This document shows, piece after piece, positions 57,689-64,000 of a DNA stretch of 64,000 nt. The DNA comes from Thuidium tamariscinum (taxonomy: Eukaryota > Streptophyta > Bryopsida > Hypnales > Thuidiaceae), in assembly GCA_947034885.2 (NCBI GenBank), contig OX344758.2, positions 22,967,067-23,031,066 on the forward strand. Reading direction: 5' to 3'. The first letter of the stretch is position 1. The number at the start of each line of letters is the position of its first letter. A program made the position numbers and the translations under genes. Below the pieces are notes generated by a model that made no database searches, had not been told where the DNA came from, and saw only the letters and a list, made by a program, of their open reading frames with translations.

Positions 57689-60600
57689 ATGGCGACTAAT
57701 CTTTTGCCGTACAAAGTTCAAGTAGCTATCGATGGAAAATATCGCCTGCTCATTCTCCGAGGTCGACCGCTTCATGAGCAGACACCTCGATCGACTTTCC
57801 TTGAGAAACGGAAAGCTGGTGAAACCAATCTAGACTTGTGGCTCGATGGTTCACTTTATCCTGCAGATTCATTGAGTAAACACCCGAAGTTTAGTGACTT
57901 GAGGACCTTTCTAGAATTTGTAGGAGAGGGAGAAAATGGACTCCTTGGTTATACAACCAGTTTAGCCAATTCTGTGCCACTTGCGGCCATTGCTCAAGCA
58001 ACAACCGACCATAGAAATTCTGAATTCCATGACCTCCGAGAGTGTGTAGATAAGTTGACTTCACACTTAGAGCAACAAGAAGTTGAACTAGACAGCCTAC
58101 GGGAGCAAGAACGTAAAAACAAACATGACTTCATAGTGACTTCGAGAGAAGCAGATTCACTTCGTGCTCAGAATTCTCAGTTCCGAAGCAGAATCACAAA
58201 CTTGCGAGTAGATTATGAAGCACAGATTCTAGATCTAAAGAAGGATCTTGATGAAAGCATTCGATCAGAAGTTGCTCTTGAATCTGACATTGACTTAATG
58301 ATTAATGAGAACGTTGACAAGTTAATCGCTATACAACAAAGTCATGAGGCTGAAATCCACAAACTCAAGCTAGAGCATCGTCAGACAGTACTTCGTTTAT
58401 CACGTTTGACAAGAAAATGGAAGCAGTTGCGTTCCACCGCCTATGGATACCGTAGTCAGGTTCGGAGAAAAAGAGATATCTCGATGCTTTCTCAGACAAG
58501 CGGACAAGCAAAGGCTTTACGTAGACTTGCTCGCTCAGTCATTGCCCCTAGTACTGTCCAAGCAATTCATGATAGCAATGTCACTAACAGGAAAAAACAA
58601 CGTCTACGTGGTTGTCAGAAACAACAAATTGAATCTGGCAAGATTCTCGCAAGTATCTTCTCAAAGACAGAAGTGAAAACTATGTTGAATTCGCCTAATT
58701 TACAATCTGTTGGTATTGACGTAGCTAATGAATTTCTTGACAAAATTGGAGCCGGGATGGGAGCTCATGAAGTACTGGCAACGTGTGATAGGAGTGGGAT
58801 CACTCAAGAAGGCTATTCCTTAGTTTACAAACAATTCAAAGGAAGTGCAGAGGCTGCAGGAAAAGGCCTTCGAGTTAGCTGTCTTCCTAAACCCTATCAT
58901 GTATCTCTCTTACGGAAGCAAATGAATTCTAAGTTAACCAACTTTGTTGGAGAGTATTATCACATCAACAACTCATTTGAGATTCCACCACATCCAAAGT
59001 CCAAGAAAAAAGAAGCAATACATGTGAAATTGACGGAGAACAATTCCTTGTTTGTCGACATTGAGCAGGTGCAAAGGACCATGATACAACTTTATCGTAT
59101 AACACCAACAGGTATGCCAAATCAAAACTCTATTGCAGTAAACCCTCCTTCTATTTCTTAGAATGTCTATCATGTACACATTTTTTTTTGGGTTGTCTTC
59201 TTTATTTTCCTCACTACCATGTACTCAAAACTCCTACACTTCGAATATAATGTCTAAAATTTACGAATTCACATATTATTGGATTTGTAGCTTCAGTTCC
59301 CAAGACTGCGCCTCTATTGATACTTAAACTCTCTGACTGTATCTCTCCTGCACACTTCAAAACGTACACCAAATTATTCTTGCATTCATTTGCTGAAATT
59401 ATCATTAATTTTTTAAACTAAAAATTGGTAGCATTTAAAATGCAACATAATAGCTTTAAAAATAATAGGACACATTTAATCATGCAAACATTACTTCCAT
59501 ACATAGCTTTTGCCATGTTTCTCTGTAGCTCCTCTCCATATCAGTAGATATCTGCACATCATATAGATAAATGCTATGTGTCCTTATCATCAATTTGACA
59601 TACCTCAGGATTGGCTTTGTTGCAGAACTGGATGGCAAACCTCTCATCTTTGTCCTCAAGTTAGACGAAGCTGAGATCGTCCACTCGCAGAAGTTGGAAC
59701 GCTTGAGTATAACTTTAATGAATAGAGCACTGAATCCAGACATTACCATCGGAAGTGAAGATTACTTCGCTGTCCAGTCTGAGAGGGAAATTTGGCCTAT
59801 AGGATGTTTCCAGATACCTAAAGAATCCCATGAAATACTATCATGGGTATTTCATCAAACACGTATTCCTACTCTTATAGAAGCCCAGGAAGCTGGTCAA
59901 AAACTCCACGTACTTGAAGTGGGCGAATTTGTTGTACAATGGCATCTCTCTGCAGACATGAAAAGCATTAAATGCATGTATGGACTAAGCCATGGAGCTT
60001 GTGCCAAGCAAAGTTGCATCTACTGCCTTCAAGAACGAGTAAAGCCAACAATTGCAACTATGGAACAAGCAACTACAGTGTTTTCTAAACGACCTACAAC
60101 ACTAGATGGAGGTTTGTTCAGTTCACGCCATGCAGCAAAACCAATCACTGGAGTGGCAGGGAAGGGAGGATGGAAGCCCATTGTCCCTATACCAATGGAT
60201 AGGGTGCACATGTGCACTCTACATGCTTTTAACAGGATTGTTGAAAAGCTTATTCACCTGCATTTCCAATTCATATGGATCCTTCGTGACAAGAACATAC
60301 AAAAAATTGCAATTGAAGATATGCAGTGTGCTATTTCATCAACAGGAGCTCACGGAGGAAACGCCATCATTTTTAAGGATGACCAACTCTCTGGTAAGCA
60401 GAACAGCATCCCGTCAAAACCATCACTGAATGGATCTCATGTAGCTAAATTATTTGAACCTTCTACACTTCCTACTGGTGCAAGCAAGTTGTACATAGAT
60501 GTGGTCACAGCAGAGAGGAACTTCATGAGCTCAGGTGACTCTAAAAGGGCAAAACTAGATGTTTGGATTGGATTGGAGAAGCTCAAACCTTATTTCGAGG

Positions 60601-62325
60601 GGTTGACTCTCTCTAACGATCAGAAGTCCGAATTCAAGGGCTTGGCGGAGGCATGGGGCCAGCAATTCATCAAGGCATTCGGGGAACAACATGTTACTCA
60701 TTATATTGTAAGATTCTTCAAAAACCTGCACATGCAATTCACATAAGTAAATCAATTGAATTGTATATTATATGAAATAATACCATTTACCACAAGAAAA
60801 GTATAATGCGTCTAATTACTCTTAATGTCCCTGATAGTTAGTACAATCACTCTCGATAATATATTATTAGTTAATTTGGTTATCCTACCAAGTTCACAAA
60901 ACTGAAATTGAGACTATGCCCTAATTCCACCATCCCTATGTATGACTATCTTTTCAATGCTATACCTAGTAGAAGTCAGGTGGAAACTAAAATCAATGAA
61001 CTACTACTAAGGTGGGTACACCCAAAAGCGCCCTGTTCCTAAAAGCGCCATCTACAGTGCACATACATTTCCAAAATCAGTCATGTTCACAGACTGTAGA
61101 TGGCACTTTCAGAAACAGACTTTGACTGTTAATAACTTTTGCATACACTATCCAAATCCTACGTTCTTTAGTGCGTTGGAACATGCTTTCACTTGCCAAC
61201 AAGACTACATAAAAATTTGAACTAATTAATAGCAGGAACTAGGCTCAGTATGAATAAGTGGCACTTTTGGGTGTACCTACCTTATATTGTTTTTATGGTT
61301 TGGAATACTTACGATATAAAATAATTGTCCAAATTCACTAGGTCAGTTCAACATTATTCCCACATGAGCTTCATGACCAAAAAGTTTGTTAAAAGAGAAC
61401 TTGTCAACAGAAAGCCACATAAGCAGTGCTAAACACACACTGCACTAGAACCTCATCAACAAAACTGAAAATACTAAAATGATTTGTAAAGAAGCAATGA
61501 TACCTTATCCCTTTCTTGTCAACAACTTGAAGGGAGGCAGTCAAACAAAGTTATTTACATTGCTTTCTATGATCCTTTCATTGGATACTATCCTAATCCA
61601 TTACATTCACTTGCTCAATCCATATAGAAATTAACCATCATAGTATGTTTGAACAAGTATTAATGTTTACGAAATTGACAAATTCTCTAACTGAGATTTA
61701 ATAGTGCCTTCACTAACTTATAGAAATAATGGCGTATACCTTGCCTTCGTAGAGCCGGTTCAATCTAAGTTTATGTTACATCTTACAAGCAAAAAGTACG
61801 GAGCAATCTTCATAATTTATATTGAAGTAACCATGATTTTAATTATGACATGTTGGTTTATGATTACAGCATGCTTTCATCAAACACGCACCTTGGTTTG
61901 TATCAGAGTATGGTAGTCTTTCCATTTGGTCTTGCCAAGGGATGGAATTCTCCCACTATGCAGCAAAATCTGCTTATCAACGTCACACTCAGCATGGAGG
62001 CGGAAAAAACAAAAGAAGTCCACTAATACAGACTTATCAGCATTGGTACCGCATCATACAACATCGTTTCCATGAACAAACAATCCAAAACACTAGAGAT
62101 ACTATTGAGGAAGAAGAAGAGCAACTTACAATGGAGGCCAATATCCGAAAAAGAAGGGAAGCATATGCAGCCTCTTCGGCAAATGCACACATGACTTTGT
62201 GGCGTCAGAAATGTCGTAGAGTTGGTTCAAAATGGGTGCCTGTTGTTGCTTCTACAGATCCAATAGGAGAAGAGCCTATGTCAACTTCCAATAGTAACTC
62301 GGACAGTACCAGACTACTTCAATAG
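57689..62325 (+). CDS. Intact 3-exon gene, 986-aa coiled-coil plus putative RNase H/DDE-like protein
   Basis: Seen: exons 57689-59111, 59626-60707 and 61870-62325 join through GT-AG introns (514 and 1162 nt) into 987 codons with no internal stop. Junction 1 is phase 1 (ACAG|GTATGC to TTGCAG|AACTGG) and junction 2 phase 0 (TATATT|GTAAGA to TTACAG|CATGCT). ATG context is GGAATGGCG. Residues ~110-250 are charged and heptad-like (coiled coil). From ~365 there is a globular region with ITQEGYSLVYKQF and FVDIEQVQRTM, then KLDEAEIVHSQ (~486), WHLSADMKSIKCMYGL (D585), CIYC (C605, C608), MDRVHMCTLHAF (D666) and, across junction 2, HVTHYI|HAFIKH followed by CQGMEFSHYAAK (E861). Known, from memory: uncharacterised invertebrate and algal proteins show the same order (WHLxADxK, CxxC, a D..HxF helix, TxYxH, QGxE). 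Inference: transposase-derived nuclease fold with D488 or D477, D585 and E861 as a possible triad. No terminal repeats seen, so host gene or domesticated copy. Exon structure is firm; function is not known. Confidence 0.85.
60708..61869 (+). other. Intron 2 of the 986-aa gene, carrying a MITE
   Basis: GTAAGA donor and TTACAG acceptor. Splicing joins TATATT to CATGCT and restores the Y-x-H pattern expected inside one helix. Unspliced reading would stop at 60744-60746, after FKNLHMQFT. The intron contains the 273 bp TA-flanked element at 61010-61282. Confidence 0.8.
61010..61282 (+). mobile_element. TA-flanked MITE (AGGTGGGTACACC family), copy A
   Basis: The ends are inverted repeats starting AGGTGGGTACACCCAAAAG, and TA dinucleotides flank both sides (61008-61009 and 61283-61284). 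A second subterminal pair repeats the motif TAGATGGCACTTT. A TA target and short TIRs fit a Tc1/mariner-type non-autonomous element. A diverged second copy lies at 42176-42446 in the opposite internal orientation. Confidence 0.75.
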
Positions 62326-64000
62326 ACTATACACAGTGAAGGAAAGATGATTAATTCCTTCTAGATGCAAAAGTTCAAACTAGCCATTCATGTGAAGATT
62401 CATGCTCATGTTGTGTGATCTGTGAAGTTGAATCCCCCTCTTCATTTGTGGGAAGGACATTGCTCTTTCTTAGAGTAATTCTCAAAGCTTATTACACGCT
62501 TACCAAGTTTAAAGTGTTCAAAACAGGTGTTCCTATAACCAATCGTACATTGTCATCAATAGGAGAATTTCACTCTATGTGTAATCTACACTTTCTCTAG
62601 GTCTAGAAGTTCAACAACTGTCCTTATTTTGAGGTTTAGGAGAAATTCCTTTTCTGAGAGCCAAGATATATGGTGAAGGTTCTACAATTTGATGTTCAAT
62701 TTCTTCTTTAAAGAAATACATGACTTAAACTTCATTTTCTTCTAATTATGTTCACATGCTTCTTCACTACTTTAGAGACAATTCCAATGCCAACAGAGAG
62801 AACCTACCTCATCAAGAAGCCAATGATGCCCTCTTCAACATTGGCCTCCAAACATACTGCCAATTGCTGCAATTTGTTTTCTTAATTCACAAAATCATAA
62901 TATATGTATGCTGACTAATGACTCGCAGTAATCACTAGTAAACTAACTATGGAAAGGAAGATTAGCATGAAACAACAATAATACATTAAAAAATTAATAA
63001 TAAAATGATTGTAAACAATAGTCAAAGAGGGGATTTGGAATCGAATTTGGTAGGCGAATTGAGGATCTTTATTGCAGCAATGGTGCTCAATGGGCCTTCT
63101 TTTGTGCTACTATTCACGTTGGTGACGCTAGGCTGATTTTGTATTATGAATCTCCTTCATCTGCTATTGACATCATTATTTCAGGTCACAATGAAGGAAT
63201 ACACATAAAACACTCACAATACACATTACGATAATAAGTGACCAAATTCAAAGCCACTATAACTTACATCAGCAACCATTCCTTGAGAATGATCTGTTTC
63301 AAAGCTTGACTAGAACTCAGGGTTGTTTCCCTATCCTTGTCGAACTACTTAGCAAAAGTATTAAGGGTGAGCCTTGAGGGATTGCAGAAGCTCATGAGTA
63401 AACATCGAGAAATGCATGTCATTTTGTAAAGGGAATTCATCACCCTGGCCCATAGAAAAGAATTGAGGAAGACATCCATGCATAGAAATGTGTGCAAAAT
63501 ATCTACAAACATAAACTAGAACATAAGATAACTCTTACAAGACAAATATGAAGGACTAATAATATGTAGAAGGTTTTCCATTGCTCTATGGTAATGAGAA
63601 ATTCGATACTAACCGTGTTGGGGGTTTGGAGCTATTGCAGATCTTGCTTTAGGCCTTGATCAGTGTCTCACTAGTGACCTCACCTATGGTTTTGGTGCAG
63701 ACTTCATTTTCGGTGTAGCTGTTTGTTTTACCATTGTCTTGGTAGATCCGGTTGTCACATCAAAGTTCAAATGATGTCACCAAATGTTTAGACCCATCTT
63801 GAAACTTAGGCAATTCCAGTATTGCCGACACAGTGGGAGTGTCAAAATGCAACCGCTAGATGTTCATCATCACATAGCATACCTGTATGACTAAGTAAGC
63901 ACGAAGAGTTAGCATTTACAGTCATTGATACAATGAGACTATATTCAAAAAAAAGAACTACCTAGAAGTAGCTATTCTAACACTATGAATCAAGAAATAG
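62326..64000. other. 3' flank of the 986-aa gene, nothing recognised
   Basis: No supported coding region. If the gene were part of a transposon, its right end should lie here; no inverted partner of the 57.2-57.7 kb sequence is visible. Confidence 0.5.

Noticed and set aside
60106-60429. 107-codon frame overlapping exon 2 of the 986-aa gene
   Set aside because: Out-of-frame shadow; the exon 2 frame is continuous and carries the conserved motifs.
1-64000. CRISPR arrays, tRNA or rRNA genes, bacterial operons, LTR retrotransposons
   Set aside because: Looked for spaced identical repeats, tRNA T-arm signatures, Shine-Dalgarno-linked gene strings and gag-pol motifs; none found. Introns and element types show eukaryotic nuclear DNA.

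Overview
The window is nuclear DNA from a plant-type (streptophyte) eukaryote. Evidence: GT-AG introns, a fragment whose sequence is the plant form of the peroxisomal ABCD transporter (CTS/PXA1), a broken eS26 ribosomal protein gene, a Stowaway-like element, a Tnp2-type (CACTA/EnSpm-like) transposase and an L1-type LINE. Most of the sequence is AT-rich and non-coding. No LTR retrotransposon, tRNA, rRNA or CRISPR was recognised. The repeat mix and the 57.7-62.3 kb protein suggest a non-flowering lineage (bryophyte, lycophyte, fern or streptophyte alga), but this is only an inference.

Layout. 0-10 kb: AT-rich sequence with three copies of a ~0.7 kb terminal-inverted-repeat element (AGGGTGATTGCAAGAAACAC ends), one 359 bp CATTAGAG element, and three separate tandem duplications that all have a 52 bp period. 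The copy at 9.1-9.9 kb carries a nested, nearly perfect 86 bp palindrome with a 9 bp target duplication. 10-28 kb: somewhat more GC-rich non-coding DNA with short gene-like scraps, a 41 bp minisatellite, a 570 bp CATTAGAG element, a Stowaway-like element and related sequence blocks. 28-35.7 kb: a desert with no recognisable gene. 35.8-40.9 kb: a Tnp2-like transposase (minus strand, frameshifted near its C-terminus) with a divergently transcribed three-exon zinc-ribbon gene that carries an in-frame TAG. 41-46.5 kb: repeats. 46.6-51.3 kb: an island of exon fragments from unrelated genes (an unidentified exon, eS26, ABCD/PXA1, a GC-rich Ala/Pro-rich ORF). 51.7-57.2 kb: a decayed LINE on the minus strand, interrupted by a second, nearly identical CATTAGAG element.

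57.7-62.3 kb: the most interesting locus. Three exons with clean GT-AG junctions join in frame into an uninterrupted 986-residue protein. It has an N-terminal coiled coil and a C-terminal half that resembles large uncharacterised families of invertebrates and other eukaryotes, with a possible RNase H/DDE-like acidic triad and Cys pairs. It looks like an intact gene or a domesticated transposase in a neighbourhood of decayed elements. Its second intron carries a 273 bp TA-flanked MITE.

Functional coupling is only plausible inside the mobile elements: the Tnp2-like transposase with its divergent accessory gene, and ORF1/ORF2 of the LINE. All identifications are by eye; no database search was possible.
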